DNA of 64,000 nucleotides from Trichaptum fuscoviolaceum. Its lineage: Eukaryota > Basidiomycota > Agaricomycetes > Hymenochaetales > Trichaptaceae. Below, piece by piece: positions 1 to 12,087 of the stretch. The stretch spans positions 5,297,518 through 5,361,517 of the forward strand of contig CAJSYZ010000001.1 in NCBI GenBank assembly GCA_910574455.1, read 5' to 3'. The notes under the pieces are model-generated. The model saw only the letters and a program-made list of their open reading frames with translations, made no database searches and had not been told where the DNA came from. Position numbers and translations under genes: made by a program. Within the stretch, counting starts at the first letter, position 1; each line of letters opens with the position of its first letter.

Positions 1-2217
1 TTGTTTGCACAGCTCCCGAACTCCACGCCAATGGAGGGTTGTTCGCTCGTCCCGCCTCATCTCCAGCAATAGCTGCTCTCGAGCGCAAACGGGCGGTCCT
101 ACAAGGTGAGAGGAACCTCCAGGGGCACGCAGCAGACATACTCGTCAGCTATGGCCAAAGGCTCAGCACGGAGATGGAGCACGGTGGAATAGAAATGATA
201 GACGCATTCCTGGATGGCATGATCAAAAGAGGCAGTGCAGCGCTGAAGCAGACTGAAGAACTGGATGCAAAGATCGCGGAGCTGGACAGGGTGATAGAGG
301 ACGAGAGGAAGAAAGAGAGAGGTCGCCCGCAATTGACAGGGAGTGTAACGGCAGTGATCATGACTAAAAAACAGGGCAGTGTTGAGATAGCATTGACTTA
401 CAGTATGTTTTCCATTTAACTCTGGATTCGATATTTAGTTTCTATACAGTGGTTACCAGTGCCATGTGGTCCGCTACGTACGACCTCCACGCAACGACCG
501 AGAACGGGCACCCTTCATCGTCCGTATCACTGCACTATCGTGCCGCCATTCAGCAAAATACAGGCGAGGACTGGCGGGACACCTCCATCTCGGTCAGCTC
601 GGCGACACCAGGCCAATGGCAGGCAATTCCTTCATTACGTGCCCTTCTAATCCGGCCCTCTTGGCACCGAGATTGGGTTTATAATACTGCAAACAGAGGT
701 CAGTCTTCTATGTTCGGGCCGTTAAGAGCACCTACTACACCAGGACACCTGTTTGGCGGAGGTAGAAATTCGGACGTTCTTCAGCAGCCGGAGCGTCCGA
801 CTCAGGCGTCTGGAAGCCTATTTGGCAGTCAACCTGCGCCCCCGGTGCATTCTCAGCAACAACGTCCACTGTTTGGACAACCCGAACCTGGCTTTTCCCT
901 CAGTCAACCTGCGCCCCCGGTGCATTCTCAGCAACAACGTCCACTGTTTGGACAACCCGAACCTGGCTTTTCCCTCAGTGGTCCCACCGGACTCTTTAGC
1001 AACTCAAATCAGCCTGCAGGCTTTGCCTCCATACATCAGGCACCTGTCGCACCATCGGCTGGTGTAAATTTGCCTGGGATTGCGTCGGTTATGGGTGGTG
1101 CGTTTCGGTCGTTCGGGTCTGCCAGTCCTCTTGATGCAACTGGTTCTACTGGGCCTGCGTCAACTGCACCGGGAGCCTCAGCTAATCATGCTGCTCAACA
1201 ACACCAATTGGGTTCAGTCGTTCTCAGTGAGGAACGGACGAATGTCGGTATGCCCATGTCGACGGCACCTATGTCTGATACCAATATAAATACGGCAGCG
1301 GATGCCAACAAAGGGTGGGCAGAGACAAAGGCCGTAGTCTCCCAGAGCGCGGTCTCCAGCACCTTCCGCGTTGAAGGCAATTGCTCGGTCCTCAGCGGGC
1401 TGACCCCGCATAAAGTCGCAATCGCAATTCTGAAGTTTGACGCAAAGCTGAACTATGTATCTGTCCCTAGATCGCTCCCGAATGCTTTCTTACAGGTGCG
1501 TATGAGTTTTTGTCTTATGCTATCCTTTCTGGGTAGCCTTTAATGTCTGGAAGTAGGGCGAAATTTTGAATACAAGCGAGTATAAGCTTCTGCCAGGTAC
1601 TGTGAATGTCTACTTGGACAGTAGCCCAGTATCTAAAGTGGACATCCCTGTATGTTCTATTACAACTCCAAGCGTCCGAATCTATATAAACATATTTCTT
1701 TTGCTACGAATAGGACGTCAACCCTGATGAATCTTTCAACTGTACGTTTGGGCCCGATCCTTCCATACGAATCAAGTACACACGTCTACCGCGTGCAGTA
1801 AAGAAGGCCAGCTCGCAATTTGTGACGGAGACATCGGTGGCGACTTACAAAGTACAGACGGCGATTCAGAACAAACATACCTTTCCCATCACCGGCCTGA
1901 TCGTCCGGGACGCCGTGCCAACCATAGATTCGTCCTCGGCAGCTGCGGCCTCGAATGACACCAAGGTTATTTTGAAGCACCCCGAGGGTCTGGGTGAAGC
2001 AGAGGTTGGGGAGATGGTTAACGTTGAAGTGAATGGCGGAGAGAAAGGCAAGGGAAATTCAAAAGTGAAGGCGCACTGGGTTGACGATGTGGCTCGGAAA
2101 GAGGGTAAATATGAATGGGTGGCTGATATTGGAGCTGGTGAGGAAGTGAAGCTTGACGCGGAGTTTGAGGTACGCGCACCTTCGGACTCTAACTGGGTTC
2201 TAGTCGAGGATGTGTGA
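1..2217 (+). CDS. DUF4139 (mucoidy-inhibitor-A-like) protein with FG-rich insert, 5'-partial
   Basis: Spliced model <3..402, 450..1495, 1557..1649, 1714..2217; phases agree across all three introns and the frame is open to the window edge, so the N-terminus (normally a DUF4140 region) lies outside. The first visible part is a charged helical stretch. It is followed by the DUF4139 core, with conserved WSATYDL, YRAAIQQNTGEDW, NTSEYKLLPGTVNVYLD and IRIKYTR segments. Between the first core piece and the rest lies a roughly 250-residue low-complexity insert rich in Pro, Gln and Ser. It has several FG/LFG dipeptides and a perfect 25-residue tandem duplication. The function of eukaryotic DUF4139 proteins is poorly known; the FG-rich insert resembles nucleoporin-like or phase-separating sequence only in composition. 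I am sure of the family and of the last two exons, less of the exact third exon start, which uses a TAG acceptor at 1554–1556. Confidence 0.8.
826..975 (+). repeat. 75 bp tandem duplication inside the DUF4139 gene
   Basis: Two adjacent 75 bp units (826–900 and 901–975) appear identical and encode the same 25 residues twice (starting QPAPPVHSQQQRP and containing LFGQPEPGF). The reading frame is kept. The lack of visible differences suggests a recent duplication or ongoing homogenisation. Confidence 0.95.
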
Positions 2218-2720
2218 ATATGTTGAGCAGTTTCGGATCCTGTGCTCTCTCGTATTTAATCTGCTGTCATCACTGCTTTGTAAAGTAGTTCTGCTGGATA
2301 GGAAATTCCCCGCCACGAATTATAGCGTATGTAGTAGAGGGATGTGTGGCTGCGAAAAAATGTTTCAATTGTCAGCAAGTAAGCATTAAAGTTACAAATT
2401 ACGAATCGTCCAATCCCATCATCGGTTCCGAAGAGGCTGATATGGGATCTCACAATATGATACAATGAATTGTAATTTCACTCATTTAAACATTCTACGT
2501 CATATATAACCTATACATGTATGAGCTTTATTCAATAAGCTACGGTAAGTACTGTACTAGCCAATAGGAACCTCTACTAGCCAGAAAAAAAGTCCTCATA
2601 ACACGTTGAATTATCTCATGTAGATTAAAAGAAATAAAAATCACAGTCTTCTCAGATGATCAAATGTTATAATTGTTCACATTGTAGCCCGCAATGCGTA
2701 TTCAAACCTTGAAAACTTCC

Positions 2721-3193
2721 CTACTTCTTGCCGGAAGCGGACGACTGAGTCGGCTTGGCTTCTGGGGCTGCAGGTTCAGATTGAGGAGCCGCAGGCTGGG
2801 GGGGAGTCGCAGGCAGGGGAGCCGATCCGCTTTCATCTGGAGAATAGTACTGTAAGTTATTGGCTCGGTTGTATCTCCCGTGGTCGCAGGACCGGCCGCT
2901 ACACCGTTGCGAGGCAATGCTGGTACCAATTCGGAAATGCACCCGATGATTTGCGGAGACTTGATTGTAATTCTGTTAGGACGCAAAAATGTATGCTCAG
3001 TTTTTACATAAATTATCCTGAGAGTTAACATGTACCTGCATCCACTGGCAGTCATCTCACAAGTCGATTTGACAGACGTATCGGACTTTGAACTGTTATT
3101 AGAAACAGCGAACGGACACCATCCTACAGAGCCTTTGGCTGTCGTAGATGACGTATCAAATTGCTCCTGAATTGCCGATGTCTCTCCAGAAAT
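2721..3193 (-). CDS. Small hypothetical protein, first exon unresolved
   Basis: Three exons are consistent in phase: 3193..3036, 2972..2927 and 2849..2721, separated by GT–AG introns of 63 and 77 nt. They encode a Ser/Thr-rich stretch, then CRITIKSPQIIGC, then an acidic and Pro/Ala-rich tail ending SSASGKK. I do not recognise the family. The upstream boundary looks like an intron acceptor (CTTGCAG), so a short first coding exon should lie in roughly 3200–3330, but no upstream ATG joined in phase. It could instead be a decayed gene. The model rests only on open frames and splice signals. Confidence 0.35.
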
Positions 3194-3319
3194 CTGCAAG
3201 ACCACATTACAAGCCACCAGAAATGCTCTTTAATAATATAAGCACGTTAAACAACAAGGAAGTAATCCAAGGTGAAAAAGGCGTACCGGTTGGGTAGAGC
3301 GGGAACATCACGAGAATCT

Positions 3320-4821
3320 CTAAAGTATGCTGGTACTTATAATGTGAGAACAGTATGCTTTGAGCCTATAGTTAACTTATATTGAAAATACCATGTTTAA
3401 TCCATATTCTACCAATCTGGCATATTTTCTAAGAGTTGTAACTATCATATAATATTTTTTGGCTTGAGAATAGAATGTCAATTTTTGCACCATATTATGC
3501 TGAGTCTGACTCGAGTGTAAGGATCTTTAAGCAGGTGCAAGTTTCACGTTGTCGGCGCCGCGAATCTTCGAGTGTGAAAGAATCTAGAAACGGAAGGCGT
3601 TTGGCAATCGGTAAAGGTAGGCATTCGAAAGATGAACATAGTCGAGGAAGAGGTCTGTGATGTGGCTCCTACGCACACACTCGGTGGTGCGCAGCGTCGT
3701 GAGCGAGAGTCCCACATACCGTAGGCTCGAGGGAAGTCCGGAATGTGCGGTCACAAAATGGCGAGTACCAATCCTGTCAGGACAAAATTTTCCAACTTGG
3801 GGCCGAGTGAAGGGCCATATCAATTGTAGACTTGCTGTCAACGACTCGACTGGGCAGTCAGAAGAGTCACTACTGGATGAGCTCAAGCGATTTTCGATTA
3901 GGGCAGTCACGGTCCATAAAACCGTAAAATGGCTCTACAACAAATATTGCATTATCACTTTTCAACACTTTCCCGGCGATGCGACTGATGGAAGATAGCA
4001 TTCATGATCTCCTGGAGGACCTTAGCTCCTCGCCGAACCGGAACTAAGTCGACGATCGTGACAATGATTGTTGTCAGAGGAGCAGACAGAGATATGAGGC
4101 AGATTGAACACGCTTCAACCTCATGGTGAGGACATGTACGCTTCTGAGTATCTCTCGATAAAATGAGAGGTGGATGCGCACCCGGAGCTTTGCGCTTTGA
4201 GAGTTCAATTCCGCCAATGTCGACAGATGTGGATAAGTTGCAGCGGTGCTTCTCTCTCGGAACGACATGGAAACTTGAGACGAGAGTTGCAGGCGAGAGT
4301 CCACTCTTCAGTTGTATGGTATTCTCCTTCTTTGTCGTCATCCGGGAGACAAAATAATAAGAATATTATGGTAAACGTCGCCAATACGGAGGACCCGCGA
4401 AGATGCTGTACAGGTGACAAACATGGCACCTGGTTCGGTGGCTATATCCTGATTTCTTTCAGAGCAAACCTCCCTATTTTATCCTTCGTTTACAAATGAA
4501 GATTGTTCATTATTAGCCTGAAGAAAAGTAGATACATAACATGTGTACACACGTTTTCCGTTCGTTTTCAAATCTCCCTTCCCGCTTTCATGGTAAGTGG
4601 CTTCCCTGATGCTTCTGATGTCAACACATTAGTATTTTATCCAGGTCACAAGACATATAACGTCGAACGTGCCTTTGTGTTTACTATAGAAACGCCATGG
4701 GTACCGGTGAAGGCGAACAAGTGGGTGGTTGGATCGTTTTGCGTCGCAAGTGGTGGGGGTAAATCATTAGCATTCACTGGTCACTTCAATCTCCGACCGA
4801 ACTGTCATCTAATTTGCACTA
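3320..4821. other. Intergenic, no gene seen
   Basis: Short unrelated open frames on both strands, none with recognisable domains or a convincing exon chain. It ends at the left end of the MITE. Confidence 0.5.
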
Positions 4822-5458
4822 CTACAGTGTCGGAAGGCTAAAACCCGCCTCTCGGAACCCCCCTTCAAAACTTTTTTTTCTCCGGCCACAAAAACTTGCC
4901 AATGACCCTGAAACTGTGTAAATAGCTTCTAATGCATTATATCTTTCATTCTTATTGATTAGATTTGCTTGAATTTAATTCCGAAAAATTTCTCATACCA
5001 GGATTTTGAAACATGCTACCTAATTTAGTAATACAGCCCTTTTAAGAGGTTACCACGATTTCGGAATATACGGAAACAATGTCTTTTTGCAAGCCGGACT
5101 TCCTGGTGGAATAGTTTGGCAAGTTTTACCAATTCTATCCGGAATTCATCTTTTTCCCGGTCCACCCGGACACTTTCGTCCGGAAGCCTCAAGCATTAAA
5201 CCCTAATTACAGACTTTCTAGAAAGTCTCGGAAAACAATTCTGTTTGTATTTCCAGTCAATCCAAGGTCAATAGAGACTAAAATTCAACTAAAATTTTTC
5301 AATTTCCTCAAAAAATTTGAAACATGTACCAGAAATTTTTTTATTGCAGAAATCAACGTATCTTCCTTACTTCTATTACAAAAAATTTGAAATCTCAGTC
5401 ATTGACGCAAAATTCCGGCCTGCACCCAGAGGCGGGTTTTGACCTTCCGACACTGTAG
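4822..5458. mobile_element. Non-autonomous MITE with TA target duplication
   Basis: A 637 bp element is bounded by terminal inverted repeats starting CTACAGTGTCGGAAGG. The two ends match over about 31 bp, apart from a CT/TC difference, and continue into AAAACCCGCCTCT. TA dinucleotides flank both ends (4820–4821 and 5459–5460). The interior is AT-rich with scattered CCGG-containing motifs and no coding capacity. A TA target duplication points to the Tc1/mariner–pogo superfamily; the assignment by TIR sequence is inference. Confidence 0.85.
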
Positions 5459-5546
5459 TACTACTGGCAAGTTCTTCTCCGAGTCCGAATAGGCTGGCTC
5501 TCAAGCAGAAAATCGCACTTTCATTTTGTCCGGCTATTATTCTAGA

Positions 5547-6978
5547 ATGGACGATCCTTCAGATGTTGCTCTGACATTGGTCAAAAAATGTAACATCTGT
5601 GGAAGTAGTGAGTCAAGAGACGAGAAGTACCTTCTGACGTGTCGTCAATGTCGGCGGTCCTATCATCACAACAGCCCAGGTGAGTTTTGCTAGGTACCAG
5701 TGTCCATTGTACACCCGTATATAACCGAATCATGTAACTAAGGCTGCTATACTCCGAAAATTCTCCACGACGAACTCACCATTCTCGCCAAAAGGTCCGT
5801 CGGGAAATCCGAGATTGACTGGACGTGTAGATGGTGTAAGAAAGGAAAGGCTAAAGCCAGGTCCAAGACAATGGATGCGAGTACCTCGCTGCTCCCATTA
5901 AGAGAGAAAGAGCCAGAAATGAAAAAGACAGCCCTTAGGACTGCGAATTCTGCTGTGGTCAATCTACTTGCCTCTGATGAAGAAGCGGACACAACCATTA
6001 TGTCAAAAGACAAAGGAAAACAGCCGGAAGCTAGAGTACCTACGGATACTGGCCGTCCTCAAGGCATAGATAGTATTGGTATGCACATTTTCATCCATGG
6101 TATTCTCATGGACTATTTTTGAAGAGACTAATGTAACAGGTGCCAGAATGGCTGTCCAAGCGCAACCCGGTGTTCAGAGTTCCGAGTCTGGAGGATCTCG
6201 GATCGCGGCAGAAACTTCGACATCAACCAATAAAACTGACAGCAGACCCTCTCCTCAAAATAGAGGCGAAGAGGTTGTGGTTGTACAACCATATCAAGCA
6301 AGGGTGAAGGGCGGTCTACTAGTAGCGGAAGAAACACTCACTGCAGGTGTCTCAGATGCTTTGAGCCACTACAGAGACAGAGGAAGATCGTTCCAGTCCA
6401 ACACACCTGAGGTCTCCTCAGCACAATCTACAGTAATCCCAGACATTTCAAGGGCAGTCTCACGCTCCTCCGAAGCCGAAACGGAGGTGGACCTTGCAAT
6501 ACCCTCAAGATCGATCTCGGTTTCGTCGATCAGGTCTTCAGAGGACAGAGAGGAACATTCTGAACCTGGGGTGTATGTCTTTGAGCTGCCTGGAGTAAAA
6601 GCCGCATTCAAGCTACGGATTGACGATGCTGGAAAACGTCCTCGACAACAAGTCCATACACGAGATCAGCGCCCCGAAGAGGACGAGGACAACCTCATTT
6701 TCAACTTCGGCAAATTGAAGGAAGTCTTAAACTCAACATCCCCACCATCTTCGAAGATCAGACGGCCTCGAAAGGTACTAGCTAAGCAGCTGAATAACCC
6801 CAATAAAGCACCAGGGCAGAGGAAATTCATATTCGACGCGGAGCCTTGGCTGAGGGAGGAGTATGGGCGAGACTTACAGGGACGGTTACTCAGACCCTCA
6901 ACTATCGTCCGCAGTCGTGGTCATGCAACGAAAGAACAGTACAGACACTTCATAGATGCTGACAATAATTTAGTATAA
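5547..6978 (+). CDS. PHD-finger protein
   Basis: Spliced model 5547..5679, 5743..6078, 6140..6978 gives 435 aa with consistent phases. Residues ~13–75 form a PHD-type zinc finger in C4HC3 order: CNIC, CRQC, YHH…GC, then WTCRWC. PHD fingers usually read histone H3 tail modification, so a nuclear chromatin role is the likely function; no catalytic domain is visible. The rest is Ser/Glu-rich and looks disordered, followed by a basic C-terminal block (KIRRPRKVLAKQ) and a more conserved-looking stretch containing FIFDAEPWLREEYGRD. The start codon is the first ATG before the finger. It lies only 89 bp downstream of a MITE, so its promoter includes that element. Confidence 0.8.
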
Positions 6979-7134
6979 ATGTGAAAAGGGTTGTGATGTC
7001 CTATGTCTGATGTATAACATGTACAATATGCGAGATGCATGCGGGATCCGAACTAATCTGAAAAAGGTGTACCCGAAACAAAAAGTGTATAGGGTATGGA
7101 TAAACACGATATTTGATAGAAAGGGACTCCAATT

Positions 7135-8886
7135 CTACGATGCACCACTGGGTGCAGGAACTATGCATTCTGCAGAACTCGGATGCAACTGTCCGTTCGA
7201 CGCGCGAGGAACTAATGGCGGAGCCGCCAATTGATGTACACCGCCAGAATGCAACCGCCTCGGAGGCGTAGGCACAGGGCTCGGCGTGTGCACACGTGAG
7301 ATGTACGGAGACGTGCTGTGACTGTGGAAATCGACAAGTGACGAAGAGCTTCCTTGCCGGCTGAGGGTGTATATACTCCCGTCCAGAGTTTCGTTGTGAC
7401 CTGCGAGGTTCTCCTGACTCGTACGAGGCGTAACGAGCTTGAGTGCCGCGGCTAGGACACGGGGACTCGCACCCAGGCTGCGCCGCTTCTCGTCCGTCTC
7501 ACCCAGGATAGGAGCGTCGAACTCGACAGGGGATCCCGGGTAAGAGCTCTTCCGCGGGGTCATCATGCCCGGCATGAGTTTCGTGAGTGCTGTGCCTGCT
7601 GCGGCACCCGCCGAGCTGGCAACAGCATTCGCCTTCGATTCGGGCTGATTATACATCCACGTTGCAGCAAGCACTGTTGCGGAGCCGAGCAGGAAGGAAG
7701 GGGTGATGTAGAAGTCGAAGAGGGCGACGGAGGCGAGGAAGGAGAGGACGATGGAGAGGGAGGTGGCGAAGCCTTTGAGGATGTTGTCTGAGTACTTGAT
7801 GACGATAGCCGTGACGAGGCCACCAAAGACTTGAACTAATACGGTGCCCCATGCCCATGCACCGAAGTTCGCGAAGAGGGCATGGAACCAAGCACCGGTG
7901 AGGGGGGTTGCGGTTTGCGAAGCGAAGACGGGGACGAGAGCTGGGAGGAGAGAGAAGAGCGAGAGCTGGACGTTGCGTACCCAAAGATCCGCTTGCGAAC
8001 CCTTCAAAACCATCTCGAAGTACACACCCGCCAGTCCAGACGTGAAGCAAGCAGCAGCGACGGCTATGAAGCCCTTGAAAGGGTACATAATGTGTCCTGA
8101 ATGGCTGCTGCTGGAGTTCGAGCTGCCCCCAGTAGACTGGATCTGCACTATTCCAACGCCGATAGCAAGAGCCAGCAGCGCAAGCCATTTGGTCGAGTTC
8201 AACTTTCGGCGAAGGAGGAGAACGGAGAAGCCGGCGGTGGTAAGGATTTTCATTTGATAAGTTACTTGGAATGTCGCCGCTTCTAAATTAGATGCAGCAA
8301 CGAACTGCAGATTATTTTGGATGACTGCGAGCATTGCGTCAGCATTTCGTCCGTCTGGAATCAGCCACCGTACTTACCGTATAATATAGCGGGAATGGAA
8401 AGCTTCCAACAATCCGGACTGAACACTTCTTTCGCTAACCTCCGACACCGCGAGAAGAATATTCGAGGATGAAACCAAGAACTAGGCTGTACATGTAGCG
8501 GTCCTCTCCGCTGTTGCGCTTGAGTACCGAATTCATCCAAACGCGAGAAAGCTATTGCGAGTGAGATGGAACCTTTCAATAGTTCGTTCATGAGAACTGC
8601 GGTTGCAGCTGAATATGATCGTGAGGGTGGCGTTGAAATTCGTGAATAGTGCATGATAATTGCCAGCGACGCATTTTGAACAGCGAGAGTGATAAGTCTA
8701 GCAACGCTATCAGTAAGCGACGTGGACGTTTCTTGAAAATTTGAGTACGTACGAAATATACTTCAACGGTATACCCCACAATCGAGGAGTTGTGTCCTCG
8801 ACCGCACTTCCTGTCGCAACACTTCCTATATTCGCTACTTCATTGAGGGTGAATTTTGGAGGTGTCGCCGTGCCATGTAATGTCAT
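7135..8886 (-). CDS. UDP-sugar (UDP-galactose type) transporter, SLC35A family
   Basis: Exons 8886..8753, 8697..8378 and 8324..7135 (547 aa; all phases fit). The protein carries the multi-pass nucleotide-sugar transporter fold with hallmark segments: LITLAVQNASLAIIMHYSR, SAATAVLMNELLKG, FQVTYQMKILTTA, GVYFEMVLKGSQADLWVRN, and in the last helices AIVIKYSDNILKGFATSLS. Such proteins exchange UDP-galactose or UDP-GlcNAc for UMP across the Golgi membrane; the exact substrate cannot be read from sequence. Compared with typical ~330–400 aa members it has a long Ser/Pro-rich cytosolic tail of about 170 residues. The start is the only in-frame ATG before the first helix. It is divergent from the MutY gene, sharing about 600 bp of promoter region. 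Confidence 0.92.
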
Positions 8887-9370
8887 TGAAGACCCGCCAG
8901 ACAAAGGTGTAGTCGAGCCGCTGGAGATGGTCTGACGACGGTGATGAAGAGGCGAAATCGGCGATGTGAAAGAGGAAGAAGTTGTGGACGCCAGAGTGAA
9001 CCGATTTTAAAGGGTGCGCAGCACTTCACTACGCACACACAGACTTCGGAACTTTATAAACTGATCTTCCCTTGGCCTACTATTAGCCGAGGTGTGCTGC
9101 GCAGTTGCTTTGCGACCAGATGATTCTGTGCAGGCTGTGTCGGCTCGTGTGCAATCAGATGTGATGGGCCAATCCCTTGCTATGCCACCGCACGTTCAGC
9201 AGATTCTGTCAGGGTGAAGCACAGTGAGCGCGCTGCAAATTTTCGCTGTGCACGCTGTTCGCGACGGTGGAGGTAGGAGTGCAAGACGAGGAGGGCGTTG
9301 GCCGTCGTGAGAAAGACACGTCTCGACAAGCTGAACATTTGCGACGCGTCTTGGACACTGACTACCACCA

Positions 9371-9394
9371 CGAAAATACGAAAATACGAAAATA
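9371..9394 (+). repeat. Short 8 bp tandem repeat upstream of MutY
   Basis: Three copies of CGAAAATA in the shared 5' region about 100 bp before the MutY start codon. It may be 5' UTR; no function is implied. Confidence 0.7.
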
Positions 9395-9490
9395 AAAGCG
9401 CGCCCAATCTCTTGCATCAAATCTATCAGGAGCAGCTTGATTCACCGCCCAATTCACCGCCAGTCTACATCTGCAATCCGTCCGAGAGAC

Positions 9491-11510
9491 ATGTCTACGC
9501 GACGTCGAACAAAGAAAACCATCGCGTCGTACTACGAAGAATCAGACTCTGATTTTGTGGAGGAAGTCAAGAGGCCGAATAAGCGCAGGAAGGTCAAGAA
9601 AGATGTCGAAGAGGCCTCTTTCCATGCGGATGGCGATAATGAGCTCGGGGCCGGGGTCGCTGCACCTCACCCTGCTTCTCTTCATATACTCGGCGACCCC
9701 AAGCCGTTGCGCACAGCACTACTCAATTGGTATGCTGTTGTGCATGAGAAGCGCGGCATGCCATGGCGAAAGCGCTTTGATGCATCTCTGGACGCCAAAG
9801 GTCAATCACAGAGAGCATACGAGGTTCGTGTAATATTCCAGTTATACAACAGTTAGGTCTTAATCATATCTCAGCTATCTTTAGGTATGGATTTCAGAGA
9901 TCATGTTGCAACAAACGCAGGTGGCAACCGTCATTCCATATTATAACAGGTGGATGGCAAAGTACGTTCGATCACGTCTTCTTTGATCGTCCGCAATGAT
10001 TGACATAAATAATCCGATTAACTTAGATTCCCATCGATCGAAGACCTGGTGAGCTTCTTTTACGTCCATGTCAATTATACGTCTTCTAAGAGCAAACCTT
10101 AGGCTAACTCAGATATTGAAACTGTGAATGGCTTGTGGAAGGGCCTTGGATACTATTCTCGAGCAGCTCGACTCCTCGCGGGTGCTCAGAAGGTCGTAAA
10201 GGAGTACAATGGCTTCTTTCCGACCAGTGCACAAGACATGATTGCGAATATTCCGGGAATCGGTCGATATAGCGCCGGAGCTATATCATCCATCGCGTAT
10301 AACCACTGCGAACCAGTTGTGAGTCCCATCGTATTCTTAGTGCCACAGTTACTCATAACGATGTATAGTTGGACGGTAATGTCAATCGCCTTCTCAGCAG
10401 AGTATTACGAGTACACGCGAACCCGAAGTCGAAGGCTGCTTTGGATATCCTATGGGATGGTGCAATTGCAGCGGTTAGGAAATCGGACAGACCTGGCGAT
10501 ATCAATCAGGCTCTCATAGAATTGGGATCAACTGTCTGCAAACCACGGGATCCTTCCTGCTCCTCCTGTCCGCTAAGTGCGCACTGTGGAGCTTATCTGG
10601 AATCGCAGGTGAGCGTTAGGGCAATATCCTTTGAGAAGTTCTGCTGCTCACGCCATGTAGGGCCGATCGCCACCTGAGCAAGACATCGAGGAGCTCTGTA
10701 CAATCTGCGAGCCCGTCTTCCCGGATGAAGAAACTGGTGTGACTCGATACCCCATGAAGGTGGAACGCAAGAAGGCTCGGGAGGAAACGGACGTCGTTAA
10801 CGTTGTCGAATGGCTGAGCTCCGATGATGAGCGTTTCTTCATCCTCGTCAGAAGACCCGAAACAGGTACTGTTCTAGTTGATTACGTGTCGAAAACCTAT
10901 GTTGACGAGAAGTACAGGGCTGCTCGCTGGACTGCACGAATTTCCTTCCCGAGCAGACGTCAAGGACTCCGCCGATTCACCTGATGATCTACGAACCATC
11001 GGTCAAGAAACGTTGCGGGAGCTCCTCGTGGTTCCACCTTCGGACTATCAGCCGCGTTCATCGCCCGCAAAATCGAGTGCGCAAAATTATTCGAACCTCC
11101 GAATGTCGAAGATGAAGCCCGCAGGCGATGTCCTGCACATATTCTCGCATATCCGGAAGACGTACCGCGTGCAATGGATACTCCTCGAGGGTGGTCAAGA
11201 CTTGCCGGAACTCAACCCAACGTACGCCGCACCAGATCACTCATCTGCCGAGACTGGCAAGAAGGGGAAGGCGAAATCGAAATCGAAAAAGAGCGAACCT
11301 CTGGAGTCTGGAGAAGGAGGGAAAAGAAGCCCGGAAATGAAACCGAGCTTGCGATGGGTGAGGTACGAGGATGTTGAGGCGGCTAAGTGAGTCTGTGTCA
11401 GTTTCTCTGTCGAACCCAGCTAAACTGATGTCATGTATCTGCTTCGACGAAGTATTGGAACGGGTGTACTGAAAGTGTGGAAGAAGGTTAACGATCTTTG
11501 GGCGGATTGA
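9491..11510 (+). CDS. MYH1: A/G-specific adenine DNA glycosylase (MutY homologue)
   Basis: Eight exons: 9491..9823, 9885..9961, 10027..10048, 10103..10318, 10369..10608, 10661..10865, 10918..11386, 11453..11510 (539 aa, phases consistent; exon 3 is only 22 nt). It removes adenine mispaired with 8-oxoguanine in base-excision repair. The catalytic Glu is in [12 protein letters not shown] (~116). The helix-hairpin-helix is [12 protein letters not shown] (~194–205), with the catalytic Asp in [10 protein letters not shown] (~218). A C-x6-C-x2-C-x5-C iron-sulfur loop follows at ~273–289. The C-terminal part (~300–539) corresponds to the Nudix-like OG-recognition domain ([21 protein letters not shown]), with a Lys-rich insertion. 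The basic N-terminus ([18 protein letters not shown]) suits a nuclear location signal. Confidence 0.95.
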
Positions 11511-12087
11511 TTGTTCACGTTCACGAATTTACTTCATCTTTCTTGTTGGCTCTATATTGTCTGAATGGATCTGTCTATATCTAGACTTGTGGATGGACTT
11601 GTGGTACAAAACCGTATCTTGACTATGGCGGGTGTGATATCCTTCACTAGCGGATGTCGCTGGTACAGGGAGGAGCATGTCAATGATACTTATATCGGGA
11701 GCTTGATAGCTCGTGCTTCGCCTCGTCCGTGTCCGTTGGCTCGGTAAACCCATTACTCGTGTTTTCAGGTCACGTTCTCTCTTTGCTTCCATTTCTCGAG
11801 AATGTTCCAAGGATTTTGATGCGCTTTCATCTTTACTTCCTTTTCACTAATGACTTGGTCAACTGTCTATAATTAGCGTCCTTATAAACTCGAGTCAAAC
11901 TTTGGGCAAATGCACTTGTTATTCTTTAACCCCCACTCACTAGCCAGAGCATCCTGGGGCATCGAAGGACTCTCGTGCCAATCGCCATCTGCTGGCTAGC
12001 TCAAAATCCGCATCCTCGACTCTCTCTTCGCCCATACGATCTATACGGCCTCTCGATTTAAGTCACGCTGAGTACCTTGTGGACGAC
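11511..12087. other. Intergenic between MutY and the F-box cluster
   Basis: 3' flank of MutY and 5' flank of the next gene. Nothing else recognisable. Confidence 0.6.

Noticed and set aside
3657..3998. 113-codon plus-strand open frame
   Set aside because: No domain, no start context and an overlapping frame of similar length on the other strand.
7649..8188. Overlapping 179-codon frame on the minus strand within the transporter gene
   Set aside because: It is an alternative frame of the conserved transporter exon, rich in Arg and Leu with no domain.
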